Shown: positions 1 through 8,734 of the stretch, piece by piece
Position numbering within the stretch: position 1 is the first letter of the stretch
Layout of the letters: each line of letters starts with the position of its first letter
NCBI RefSeq assembly: GCF_021535135.1
Contig: NZ_CP091036.1
Coordinates: forward strand, 3,410,001-3,474,000
Source: Antarcticibacterium sp. 1MA-6-2
GTDB lineage: Bacteria > Bacteroidota > Bacteroidia > Flavobacteriales > Flavobacteriaceae
Direction of reading: 5' to 3'
DNA length: 64,000 bases
Notes under the pieces: model-generated
Database searches by the model: none
What the model saw: the letters and a program-made list of their open reading frames with translations, nothing else
What the model was told of the DNA's origin: nothing
Position numbers and translations under genes: made by a program

Positions 1-1
1 C

Positions 2-517
2 AGTCTTACCGGAGAAGTTTACAAAGACAATTTTATTGGAAAGCGGAGCCAGCTGGCTGCAGATAAGGTGGCAAAAGAATTAGGACTTACAAGAGTACGG
101 GAAGTACAAAAGGAAAAGCTTCAGGAGTTAAATGGAATCCGGCAGGAAATTAGAAAGATCCATGAAAAAGTGTTGGGTTCAAGGCCAAAATCACTCGACA
201 GTTATATCAGACAGATGCAAGAGCATAAAGTGAAAGTGATTCCTACTATCAACAAATCCAACGAGCTACAGGGGTTTCGGTTTGAATACAAAGGAGTAAA
301 TCTAAAAGCAAGCGAGGTACACCGGAACATGAGTGGCAATAGACTGATTGCTGAAATATCACGGAATAGAAGTTGGACCAGGTCAATTGAAGCGCCCAAA
401 AGCCTGCAGATTCTGGACAAAACAGTACAATTAAGTGCCAGTCTTACAACCAAAATAGGCAAAGAACTCATTAAAGGAGTTATTAAAAGAGCATTGGATA
501 CGGGAATTGGTATTTGA
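2..517 (+). CDS. Relaxase/mobilization nuclease, C-terminal part (cut by window start)
   Basis: The frame is open to the left edge, so only the C-terminal ~172 residues are visible; the GTG at 68 is internal and not a believable start. The visible part is basic and helical and carries the stretch GFRFEYKGVNLKASEVHR, which resembles the C-terminal region of Bacteroidota MobB/MobP-type relaxases that nick oriT and pilot the strand during conjugative mobilization. The catalytic N-terminus with its HUH histidines lies outside the window. Two small ORFs follow in the same direction, as is usual behind these relaxases. Identification rests on pattern recognition of the tail only, so it is good but not certain. 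Confidence 0.72.
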   Translation, partial: SLTGEVYKDNFIGKRSQLAADKVAKELGLTRVREVQKEKLQELNGIRQEIRKIHEKVLGSRPKSLDSYIRQMQEHKVKVIPTINKSNELQGFRFEYKGVNLKASEVHRNMSGNRLIAEISRNRSWTRSIEAPKSLQILDKTVQLSASLTTKIGKELIKGVIKRALDTGIGI

Positions 518-534
518 CATTAAAATCCTGAGCG

Positions 535-885
535 ATGAAAAAACTAGACGAGATCATGGAACTGATGGCAGATGAAATGGCTGATTTTAAAACTGCTATT
601 TTGCAACTTCAATTGCTTTCCGGGCTATTAACTGAGCTGAGCATCCCCATCAGCACAGAAGCGATGGAAAAGAACCTGCACCAATTCCTAAAAAAGCAGG
701 AATTGGAAAGCCGGGAAAGGGATGAAATTTTAAAGTCTATTGATCAAAAACTAAAAAACGCCAGAATTATTCCTAGTTATCTTCTCATCCTTTTCGGCGC
801 ACTGGGAATCTTTGCCTTAGGATTGGTGGGGTATTTCAGTTACACCGCAAATGCACAACGGGAAGAAAACTCTCAAATCTACTAA
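535..885 (+). CDS. Small membrane-anchored mobilization-associated protein
   Basis: 116 residues. The N-terminal 75 residues are charged and predicted helical/coiled coil, followed by one clear transmembrane segment (about residues 79-103, SYLLILFGALGIFALGLVGY) and a short tail. It starts 17 nt after the relaxase stop, so it is probably co-transcribed. Single-TM proteins of this layout (I recall the DUF6730 label) commonly sit behind flavobacterial relaxases. No enzymatic motif is visible. It may tether the relaxosome to the membrane or stabilise it, but that role is inference from context. Confidence 0.7.
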   Translation: MKKLDEIMELMADEMADFKTAILQLQLLSGLLTELSIPISTEAMEKNLHQFLKKQELESRERDEILKSIDQKLKNARIIPSYLLILFGALGIFALGLVGYFSYTANAQREENSQIY

Positions 886-985
886 GTTATTTTTAGAATC
901 TGAAAATCAGCTCCAACAGGAATTTTTTGCGGCACATTCTGAAATTAAAGAAAAGTATTGCCAGTGGATAGATGATCAAAAGTAA
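851..985 (+). CDS. Short overlapping ORF downstream of the relaxase
   Basis: 44-residue ORF starting at an ATG inside the 3' end of the preceding gene (35-nt overlap, different frame) and ending TAA. The product is basic at its N-terminus and acidic/amphipathic after that (MHNGKKTLKSTKLFLESENQ...). The overlap suggests translational coupling in a relaxase-anchor-small protein operon. Its length makes chance possible; conservation of the overlap in related islands would decide it. No function is assigned. Confidence 0.4.
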   Translation: MHNGKKTLKSTKLFLESENQLQQEFFAAHSEIKEKYCQWIDDQK

Positions 986-1016
986 GATTTGTAATGACAA
1001 TTAAGAAGCACTTCGG

Positions 1017-1069
1017 TTTGCGACAAATGCCCTGAAACACCTTAAAACCGTCACAATTTTGCGACAAAT
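1017..1069. repeat. Pair of 12-bp direct repeats (TTTGCGACAAAT)
   Basis: Identical 12-mers at 1017-1028 and 1058-1069, offset by 41 bp (about four helical turns), so a protein could bind both on the same face of the DNA. They lie 30-80 nt after the mobilization genes. Function is unknown; a relaxase-accessory or partition protein binding site is possible. Confidence 0.55.
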
Positions 1070-1188
1070 ACAGTATTAAATGAGCTCTCCTTTTGAGCAG
1101 GGGATAATTAAGATATATAAGATTTACAGTAAATCTTCTGGAAACCCTTAAGAACAGGCAAAAATTTACAGTAAAACGTAAGTAGGAT

Positions 1189-1257
1189 GCGCCCTATGCT
1201 GTTTTTTCTTAACGCTTAACTTCCCGTACACTAAAAAAACAGCATAGGATCCGGCGC
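1189..1257. repeat. Long inverted repeat / hairpin
   Basis: CCTATGCTGTTTTTT at 1193-1207 is perfectly complementary to AAAAAACAGCATAGG at 1234-1248 (15 bp, 26-nt loop). The stem extends outward by GCGCC (1189-1193) and GGCGC (1253-1257) after a small bulge. The loop contains TTAACGCTTAA. It could be a terminator in either direction, an oriT-like hairpin or a folded recombination site; the T-rich arm is internal to the stem, which is unusual for a simple terminator. Confidence 0.6.
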
Positions 1258-1531
1258 AGGTAAGTTATGGTAGATTTTAGGGGAAAAATGATTTTCGATA
1301 GTATTACTTGCTTTGAAAAGTTCATAAACATGTTGGTCAATATGCCAAAAGTAAATAATTGTTCTTATTGACATTGCATTAATAAAACCGTTTAGTAAAT
1401 ATTTTTATAGTAAAGCCAGAACTCAAGAATTTTTGCCTCACAACATAGTATTAGTTCTGGTAGATTTAGGGCTTGCAGCACTTCGCTGCGCTTCGTTTGC
1501 GTTTTACCAGCAGCCGACTGAATGTTATTTT

Positions 1532-2187
1532 TTAAGCCAAGGCTATAATCTTTTTCCCGTCCCGCATAAATTTTTGGATGTCGTTTGATTTCTGCATTGC
1601 TTGAATAATGGCGTGAAGTTCCACGAAAAGTCCGCTTTTGCCGAAAAAGTTAAAGAAATCAGCATGTTTATCGAGTATCTCGTATAATTTATCCAACTGG
1701 GTTCCTTTCCGCTTAAAATCAATATGTTTACCTCCTCTTTTATTTGCTATATATTTTATAATAACTTCTCTGGATATTCTATGACCATCGAAAAAAAGGA
1801 AGTTCCATTAAGGTAGCTAGTAAAATTAAACTTATAATCTTCAGCGTGATAAAAGTTTGTGTTTCCTGCACCTCCTAATATAATTAAAGCAACTTCATGA
1901 GTTAAAAAAGTAGCTCCGCCCGCTACGGCACAAACTATTTTTCTGTCTTCATCTGCATCAAGATAAAGATCAAGGTTAGGGGCTGCAATAACAGGAGATG
2001 ACATTTTGCCGTAAATTATCTTGTACGCCTTTAACAAGGAATTTTCTATTAATAACATATTTAGAGTAGAGGAGGATTTCCGCAGCTTAGATCCCTTGTA
2101 TTCAACACCACCAAATTCGGAGAAAAGGTCTTCTAAATCTTCAATTACGATGTGGAGAATCTCTCTGTCATATCCTGAAAGTATCAT
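1532..2187 (-). pseudogene. Uncharacterized protein, split by one frameshift
   Basis: The intact start gives 143 residues from 2187 and stops at 1756. A second minus-strand frame is open from just before the break down to a TAA at 1532-1534 (FDGHRISREVIIKYIANKRG... to ...DGKKIIALA). Joining them needs one extra T in the 7-T run complementary to 1791-1797, giving about 218 residues. The N-terminal part has a hydrophobic segment (CAVAGGATFLTHEVALIILGG) that could be buried or membrane associated. I do not recognise the family. It lies downstream of, and in the same direction as, the restriction operon, 41 nt after the YgjP gene. The homopolymer position makes a sequencing error as likely as real decay. 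Confidence 0.55.
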
Positions 2188-2228
2188 GGGATTAAATTTA
2201 TTCTAATAATGTCCTTTTTGATTTTTTT

Positions 2229-2924
2229 CTAAGCCAACAAAAACTCCAACTTCTCCTTCCACCTCTCCCAATCTGGCATCTCACGTTCCTGGAGTGCAAA
2301 AAAAGCTGGGCTGTGGTTCCTGTGGACGAGGTGGCAGAGTTCATGAATGATTACATACTGTATACAGGGTTTAGGAGCTTTTATCAACTCGGGATTAAGA
2401 ATGATCTTTCCCTTAGGGGTACAGCTTCCCCAGCGCTGTGGCATTTCCTGGATATAAACATTGCTAGGCTGGACTTTGTATTTTTGGAACTTCTCGATGA
2501 GCGGTTCTGCTATCTCAGGGAATTTTATTTTAGCTCGTTCCCGGTACCAGTCTATGACTAGGCTTTTCGTCTTATCTTTTTGAATGGTTTCAACTTCTAT
2601 GAACCTGCCCTTGTATCTGACTTCATTTTTATCTGATATGTTGACCTTCAATAAATATTGACGGCCCATATAGAGAAAGGTCTCTCCACTAACATATTGC
2701 CGCGCCGTAACTCGTGGGTGGAAGGAGAGGAAGAAGTCTCTTTGTTTCAAGATCCATGGGGCTCTTTTTTTTACTTTTTCCCTGATCTTTTCAATAGGAA
2801 CTCCTTCCGGAGATTTTACCAGCACTTTCATTTCCGGGTTGACGCTTATACCAAGGCTTTTTCGGCTGGCATAATTTATTTCATAGGAAATGGTTTCTTC
2901 GCCAAAAGCAATTTCATCAATCAT
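2229..2924 (-). CDS. YgjP/SprT-like zinc metallopeptidase (M48-type, DUF45)
   Basis: 231 residues, full length for the YgjP family. The HELCH zinc-binding/catalytic motif is at residues 194-198 (HELCHLVHRNHSPAF), preceded by the family-typical RWGSCTPKG at about 164-172. This family is often found as the last gene of type I restriction operons, where its role is unproven; it may process or release the nuclease complex. The ATG at 2924 directly abuts the hsdR stop codon at 2925, so the two are likely translationally coupled. The reading frame is intact, unlike hsdR. Confidence 0.88.
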   Translation of the reverse strand: MIDEIAFGEETISYEINYASRKSLGISVNPEMKVLVKSPEGVPIEKIREKVKKRAPWILKQRDFFLSFHPRVTARQYVSGETFLYMGRQYLLKVNISDKNEVRYKGRFIEVETIQKDKTKSLVIDWYRERAKIKFPEIAEPLIEKFQKYKVQPSNVYIQEMPQRWGSCTPKGKIILNPELIKAPKPCIQYVIIHELCHLVHRNHSPAFFALQEREMPDWERWKEKLEFLLA

Positions 2925-5900
2925 CTATTTGTACCTGATTTTCGCAACATCTACCATTCTTTTTGCCAACTCATCAATTTCCCCAAAACTTAGATCAAGC
3001 TCGTACTTATCCTTTACTTCATCAATTAGATAATCCCCAATTAGAAAAACCATTTTCTTAGGAATATCAGGCTTATTGGAATGCCAGTCCACTACAATGA
3101 GGTCATTGATTATCTCGTCTGTTTTTAAAGCTATTTCGGTGGAAAGACTTTTTAAAATCTGTTCATCGGGAACCTTTTCTTCCAACTCTTTAAGGGAGAT
3201 ACCATAGAAAGCCCGTGCAACTTCTTTCTCCTCCAGTTCCTTTGGAATTTCTGTATCTGTCCGCGAAAGCACCTTATCCATTATGTCCTGGACCTTTTGG
3301 AGGTATTGTTTTTCTGTAATTCTGTGGTTGAGATATGCCTGGAGGGTTTCCGTCAGCATTTCAGAGAATTTCTTGTAGAAGGCAGGATCCTCCTCCATCT
3401 TTTCGGTAATATGTTTTGTAGTTCTGGAAGCGATCTTATCTGCCTTGGCCACTTCTCCGGTGGTCCTTTCCAGTTCCTTCTGGAATGCCTCCTTGTCGAA
3501 AATATTAACAAGATCAGTGATCACTTCCACTTTCTCAGTAGGGATATGGGTGTCGATTAATTTTTGGATCTGCCCCTCGTACTGGCGGTAATCTACGGTG
3601 TCTGAATACCGCTGCTGTACCGTTATTTTCAGCTTCATGAAAAATCCGAGATTCTCTTTGTACCGGGCAATGCTCTTTTCATCTGTTTTGCGATGAAATT
3701 CAATGGAAGAGAGTGCAGGTTTTAAAATGCGTGCGTATGCCGATAAGGTATCGTAAAACCTTGCCCGTAACGCCTCATCTCGCAATACCTGCTGGAAAGC
3801 TTCAAGATCCCGTTTGTTCTTTACATCTTTAAACAGTTCCCATAGCTCAGAATGTTTTTGCGACAATTTCGATATTTCCCTGTCCATGTCGATTAACGTT
3901 CCCCGCAAGTCCTCTTCATCAAAATCTTCAAAAGAGTAGGTGTCCAGAGCTTCGTCTATATTCTCGATAACACCATAGTAGTCTATAATGTATCCATAAT
4001 CCTTTCCCGGGTAAATACGGTTAACTCTGGCGATGGCCTGCAGCAGGGTATGGCCTTTTAAGTTACGGGTTAGATAAAGGACCGTGTTTTTGGGGGCATC
4101 AAAACCTGTTAGCAGTTTGTCCACTACAATTATAACTTCGGGGGAATCATTATGTTTAAATCGGTTGACGATGTTCTCTTCGTATCTTTTCGGATTCCCG
4201 TGTTGATCCATCATCTTCTTCCAGAATCGCTTCACTTCATCTGGGGTTTCTCCAAAAGCACTGTCTTCTCCCTCGCGATCATCTGGCTTGGACATTATAA
4301 CTTCTGAAGTAACAATATTGATCTGGTCAAGATAATTCTTGTATCGAATTGCTGCTATTTTAGATTGGGTGACCAACTGAGCTTTAAAAGGTAGATCCTG
4401 AAAGTTCTTCCTGTAGTGCAGACTTATGTCCCAACAAATCGCATGGATCTTTTGATCAGCAATATTGAGTTGTTCTGCGTTGCTGAATTTTTTCTTTAGA
4501 TCTGCTCTCTCATAGGGAGTGAGAGGTTCGGAAATCATTCCGAAGAATTGGTCCAAGGGTGCGTCTGTGACCTTCTGGAACGCGTGGCGTCCTTCATATA
4601 ATAAAGGCACTACTGCTTTGTCCCTCACAGCCTTTTCTACCGTATACGCATCGATTAACTTGCCAAATTTTCTGAGTGTATTTTTGTCTTTCCTGAATAG
4701 GGGTGTACCTGTCAATGCAATAAAACAGGCATTGGGGAGTGTTTTTTCCATTTCAAGATTAAAGGTGCCATGTTGGGTGCGATGTCCTTCATCTACCAGA
4801 ACGAAGATATTAGAGTTGGTAAGCGGCTCCTTTAGCTTCTTTACTGCTGTGTTGAATTTGTTGATAATAGTTGTAATCACTTTGTCGCTATCACTTTCCA
4901 GTAATTCTACCAGTCTAGCAATTAGCTGCTTTTTCCACCGGAACATCGCATTTAGCAAAGGTTTTGGATATTTGATCATCCAGTTCAGTACGATCTGTAA
5001 CCAATATTATTTTCGGATTTTTAATAGAAGATTCCAAAAGAATTGCCTGTGCCAACATCACCATGGTTAATGATTTGCCGCTTCCCTGAGTATGCCAGAT
5101 AACTCCGCCCTTTCGTTTGCCGCCTTCTATTTGGCGCACCTGCCGCAAAGCTTTCTTTATTGCAAAGAACTGCTGGTACCGGGCGATTTTTTTCTCACCA
5201 TTATCATAGAGGATAAAATTGAATACGAAATCAAGAAGACGGGTTGGGCTGCACAGGCCATACAAGTAAAAATCCTGAGGTGCAGGTAAAACAGAATCCG
5301 CGTCAAGACTGTAGAAGAAATCAGCTACTTCAGGACGGTCTCTAAAAATTTCTTTTCTTGCCTCCGACGACAGCTGCTGATTTTTCAATCGATATATTTT
5401 TTCATTTATATGATCTTCCTCTTTTTTACTTTCAAACTTTTCTTCCCAGTGTGCCCAAAATTTCTCGGGAGTAGCAAGAGTGGCATACCGCCCCAAGTCT
5501 GTTGAAATACTTACTAAAGACTGTGCATAAATATATAAGCCCCTTATTCCATCTTCCTGCTGATTTCTTAAGTGCTGTGAAATAGCCTGGGCAATAGGTT
5601 TCTTAATGTCTGGTCGTTTACATTCAATGATGGAAAGTGGAATCCCGTTCACAAACAAGACCAGGTCTGGCCTGTAGGTTTCTTTGCTTCCGGTACGGGC
5701 CACCTCATATTCTTCGGTAACGTGGTAGACATTGTTTGCGGGATTTTTCCAATCAATGTACTGCAGCGTAAAGCTTTTTTTGTCCCCATCTATACTTTGT
5801 TCTAAAGCCTTTCCCAAGGTGAGTAGCTCATAAATTTTTTCTGAAGCCGCAATATAACCCTCTGCCATAGAAACCTGCTTTAAAGCGAGAATTCCCGCCG

Positions 5901-6129
5901 CTAAATTGGCATCACTAAATTCGGCACTACGGCTGGATGAGACTTTTAAAGTATTAATCTTCTTTAATCGATCCCTCAGAACAGGTTCCAACAGCACGTT
6001 ACTGAATTTGCCGTTACGGGCTTTCAGTGCCACCTTAGGATGTAAATAGGTGTAGCCTAAGTTGATAAGCATCTTAAGTGCCGGAAGTTGAGAAATATGA
6101 TCTTCTTTAAAGCTGAGCGTTTCCATCAA
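2925..6129 (-). pseudogene. hsdR: Type I restriction enzyme, R subunit (HsdR), split by one frameshift
   Basis: Together the two ORFs cover a normal HsdR of about 1,068 residues: 404 residues from the ATG at 6129, then a second frame running to 2925. The first part has the PD-(D/E)XK nuclease core (PDLVLFV at 154-160, ECK at 169-171) and helicase Walker A HTQGSGKS (346-353). The second part has DEGHR (motif II), ALTGTP (motif III) and QAIARVNRIYPGK (motif VI). The break lies near 4915-4925, between motifs Ia and II; the total length of 3,205 nt fits one surplus base. HsdR translocates and cuts DNA lacking HsdM methylation. If the lesion is real, restriction is lost while methylation could persist. 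Confidence 0.9.
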
Positions 6130-6194
6130 ACAAAGTGTTAATTTTATTAGTGTTATGTAGGTTCTTAAAAAGTCGTTAAATTCCCGACTTAATG

Positions 6195-6224
6195 TTGTAT
6201 AGGTTTAAAATATACGTACATTTG
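6195..6224 (+). promoter_or_regulatory. Consensus Bacteroidota promoter, plus strand
   Basis: TTG at 6195-6197 and TACATTTG at 6217-6224 are separated by exactly 19 nt, matching the Bacteroidota -33/-7 pattern TTG-N19-TAnnTTTG. It points rightward in the hsdR/RNase-like intergenic space, against the surrounding minus-strand genes, with no plus-strand ORF downstream. It is followed about 40 nt later by a terminator hairpin. Confidence 0.65.
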
Positions 6225-6230
6225 CCTTGT

Positions 6231-6297
6231 TCTTTACCAGAGGTAGGGAACCTACAAAGGTTTCAAACGCTGTACCCGAAACAGCGTTTTATTTTTT
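6231..6297 (+). ncRNA. Candidate small RNA in the restriction operon
   Basis: Between the promoter and the terminator lies a ~65-nt unit with no ORF and two hairpins: GTAGG-GAA-CCTAC (6243-6255) and the terminator stem (6265-6289). Start is inferred as about 7 nt after the -7 element. Its 3' end overlaps, in antisense, the last codon and stop of the RNase-like gene at 6289-6750, so it could regulate that gene or end convergent transcription. No known RNA family is recognised. Expression would need RNA-seq. Confidence 0.5.
6265..6297 (+). terminator. Intrinsic terminator of the candidate small RNA
   Basis: AAACGCTGT (6265-6273), loop ACCCGAA, ACAGCGTTT (6281-6289): a perfect 9-bp stem running into TTTTATTTTTT. 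The T tract is on the plus strand, so it serves rightward transcription best. It also overlaps the stop codon of the minus-strand gene ending at 6289. Confidence 0.75.
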
Positions 6298-6750
6298 ATA
6301 AGGGTTTTTCCAATCTGGGCTCTCATTAATCTTTTCAAGACTTTCGTCATCATTAATTTCATAGGCAGTTACAAATTTGGCTCGTTCAGCTTTTATAAAA
6401 CGAATAATTACAACATAATTTTCCTTTACCAGAGCTAATCTTCTACTGTGGTTATAAGTTTGTTTATCACGTAACCATCCGCTTTTAAGGATAGCTTCAG
6501 GATCTTCTAGAGTGTCTTTAATCCAATAAATTTTTTCAAGTCTATTTAATGATAATATTGATTTGTCCCTTTGTTTTCGATTTGCACTTTCATAAAAGCA
6601 ATGATCAAATTGATCTTCATAAAACTTTACCAGAACACCGTCAAGAGTGAAAATTGTTACATTTCCGGCACAATAAGTACTATGCCAGATCTCTCTTAAT
6701 TCCTGTTCCGTTAATTCGTACGGCTTAATCTTTTTATATTTACCACCCAC
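6289..6750 (-). CDS. Putative small RNase-fold protein (PBECR-like)
   Basis: 153 residues, no signal peptide or membrane segment. Conserved-looking blocks are FYESANRKQRDKSIL (about 52-66), IYWIKDTLEDP (about 73-83) and YNHSRRLALVKENYVVIIRF. They resemble the phage-Barnase-EndoU-ColicinE5/RelE-like nuclease (PBECR) group, which acts on RNA, with the H-S-R-R region as a candidate catalytic site; this assignment is from memory of the pattern and is tentative. The ATG overlaps the end of the DUF3800 gene by 11 nt, so both belong to the restriction operon. An antisense small RNA candidate ends inside its stop codon. Confidence 0.55.
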   Translation of the reverse strand: MGGKYKKIKPYELTEQELREIWHSTYCAGNVTIFTLDGVLVKFYEDQFDHCFYESANRKQRDKSILSLNRLEKIYWIKDTLEDPEAILKSGWLRDKQTYNHSRRLALVKENYVVIIRFIKAERAKFVTAYEINDDESLEKINESPDWKNPYKK

Positions 6751-7432
6751 CCCTTAGATCAATTTTAAACACATTAAATTTTTCTTCCCATTTTCCAGTG
6801 GGACCAATTATTCGACCTAAATGGCTTTCACAAGCGGAAATCATTTTTGTTTTGGCTTTACTGGTAATTTGATTATTATATTTAGCCAGCACTAAACCTG
6901 TAAGAATATCTGCCAATTGGATTCCCAGGCTTTCATTAGAAGGAAGGGCTTGAACATTTAATATCTTAGAAGACAAATTAGAGAGCATTAAAGACTCCCG
7001 AAGTACAGAAAGTCTATCTACTTCCCGATTTTCCTTATGATCAAGAAAAAAACTGTAATTATTAAAGTCATATATCCAGTGATGAAATAACTGGTAGTAA
7101 AACTTGTAGAAGCCTAATTCAGCGTCGTTTTTGTTGTAGGTAATATGGTCAACACTTTTAGATTCAATTACGATGATCCTAAATCTTAAAAGATCGAGAT
7201 TGAAAAACATTTCCAGAACGTCAAGGTATAGATCGAAGTAACTTGGAGAAACTTTTTGCCATTTTAGCTCTCCGTATTTGTTGTGATTCGCAAGTATTCT
7301 TTTAAATTCTTCCTTAAAAGTGGCTCTGTAATCAGCAGGCATCCAAATACTTCCTATGCCGACATATTTGTGTGCCGTTTTATCGATTAAAGCTTCTAAA
7401 CCACTTTCATCACTATATATATTAAAGTCCAT
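6740..7432 (-). CDS. DUF3800 domain protein (RNase H-like fold)
   Basis: 230 residues. The N-terminal IYSDESG (D8, E9, S10) and the C-terminal LGIQLADILTGLV motif mark the DUF3800 family, which has a predicted RNase H-like nuclease fold with acidic metal-binding residues. Members are common next to restriction-modification and other defence genes but have no settled function. Here it lies between hsdS and the RNase-like gene, 8 nt after the hsdS stop, inside the operon. The frame is intact. A nuclease or effector role in the restriction locus is inference. Confidence 0.8.
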   Translation of the reverse strand: MDFNIYSDESGLEALIDKTAHKYVGIGSIWMPADYRATFKEEFKRILANHNKYGELKWQKVSPSYFDLYLDVLEMFFNLDLLRFRIIVIESKSVDHITYNKNDAELGFYKFYYQLFHHWIYDFNNYSFFLDHKENREVDRLSVLRESLMLSNLSSKILNVQALPSNESLGIQLADILTGLVLAKYNNQITSKAKTKMISACESHLGRIIGPTGKWEEKFNVFKIDLRGGW

Positions 7433-7440
7433 AAAGTTCT

Positions 7441-8734
7441 TTATTTAATCAGTCTTTTCTTTCCAGTTAATAACACCTGCATCAGTCCCTTTTTCTGTTT
7501 TTTTAGCTTCAGCAGTTTTTGTTTTAAAACATGGATTTCTTCAGCTGCCGTGTCCAGAACTTTTGTAATTGCCCTTTGCTCCTCAATTCCTGGAAGAATT
7601 AAAGTTTCATTCAAAAAAAGCTTAAAATCAAAAGTCATTTTTTCGATATGAACTCCGTAGCTTGATATGTAACATTGATGGTAGAAAAAAGGTGTTTTAG
7701 AATACCAGTTAAAGAAATGAATAACCAAAAGATCTTCATTTCTGGTTCTTAAAGCTATATAAGAACCAGAAATTTTCATCCCATCGAAATCTTTGGATGT
7801 TAAACCAGAAGCTCCGTGCACGATTTGCATTTTAGAAATTAAAAAGTCGCCTTCCTTGGCCGATCTCAAATTCTTAGTCTTTATTTCATGACCAAAAAGA
7901 CTTTCTCGATGAAAAAGTCCGCCACTACGCCTCCGAACACTTATCAAAGGATACAATTCCTCATCATCCCATATAAAGTTCCTTTTCACTTCCTTTAAAA
8001 CCTCCTTGTATCTGTATTCTTTCCATTCCCCGCTAAACCCCGGCAGTCTCTTTTTCCCGCTCAACAATTGTTGAATCAAGCCCTTCTTTCGGAGTTCTTT
8101 TCGTTCAATGAGCTAAGTCCAAATTTTCTATAGCCTTGTCCCAGGTCGAAAGAACAGTAGCAATTTTTTGTTGTTCATTCTTACTAGGAATTGCCAAATA
8201 AACCTTTTCTAGATCTTTTTGGCCGATATTCGTCCTAACAGCACCCTGTCCTTTAGAGATAATTTGTTTTCGTACTATTGATGTTGAAAACCCATACTTC
8301 TTAAAGTCATTTGTTAACACTGCATTTTTAGGTCGACCCCGAATTACGAAGCCTCCAAAAACAACGTCTTCATCCCCCAGATACAATGCTGTTATTCCTA
8401 TTTCATCATTAGTTTCAGATGTTCTATTAAAGAGAATGTCTCCAGATTTCACTTGATTTTGACGAAAAGCGGAATCGGATAAAATGACCATTCCAGGAAT
8501 GTTCGAATCTGTAATGACATTGTATTTAATGACTTCCATCACATTAATGAACTTTTTTCCTTTGCCATAACTTTCTTTCTCGGCATTCACGCCATTCTTA
8601 AAATCCAAAATTTCTCCTAGGGATTGAACTAGCCAATTCTTTGGGATCCAACCAAGTCTGGTTCTTTTGTAACCAGATCTAACTTCCAGATTCCCTGAAG
8701 TTGAAATACTTTCCATCATATGCTTAATCTTCAA
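7441..8734 (-). pseudogene. hsdS: Type I specificity subunit HsdS, split between its two halves
   Basis: Two ORFs encode the two target-recognition domains: 8105-8734 (209 residues, start ATG, with LGWIPKNW at the TRD entry and ...NEQQKIATVLSTWDKAIENLDLAH at its end) and a second frame ending at 7441 with EEQRAITKVLD and coiled-coil helix LKLKKQKKGLMQVLL. The missing link LIERKELRKKGLIQQLLSGKK is present in the second frame at about 8070-8120, so one surplus base near 8112-8118 separates the halves, right in the central conserved region. HsdS sets the bipartite DNA target for HsdM and HsdR. Half-size HsdS proteins can dimerise in some systems, so the first half alone might still work. The start overlaps the Fic stop by 11 nt. 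Confidence 0.88.

Larger units (their letters stand above)
986..1531. other. Non-coding stretch behind the mobilization genes
   Basis: No convincing ORF. It holds two 12-bp direct repeats (1017-1028 and 1058-1069), a long imperfect hairpin (1189-1257) and, at about 1467-1510, a GC-richer stretch with self-complementary GCAGC/GCTGC motifs. Repeats and hairpins next to mobilization genes are compatible with an origin of transfer or a recombination site, but nothing identifies one directly. Confidence 0.5.

Noticed and set aside
1189..1257. Integron attC site
   Set aside because: The hairpin is long, but RYYYAAC/GTTRRRY core sites are not found at the stem ends.
4519..5289. Plus-strand ORFs over hsdR
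   Set aside because: Shadows of the HsdR frames; the helicase motifs on the minus strand decide the coding strand.
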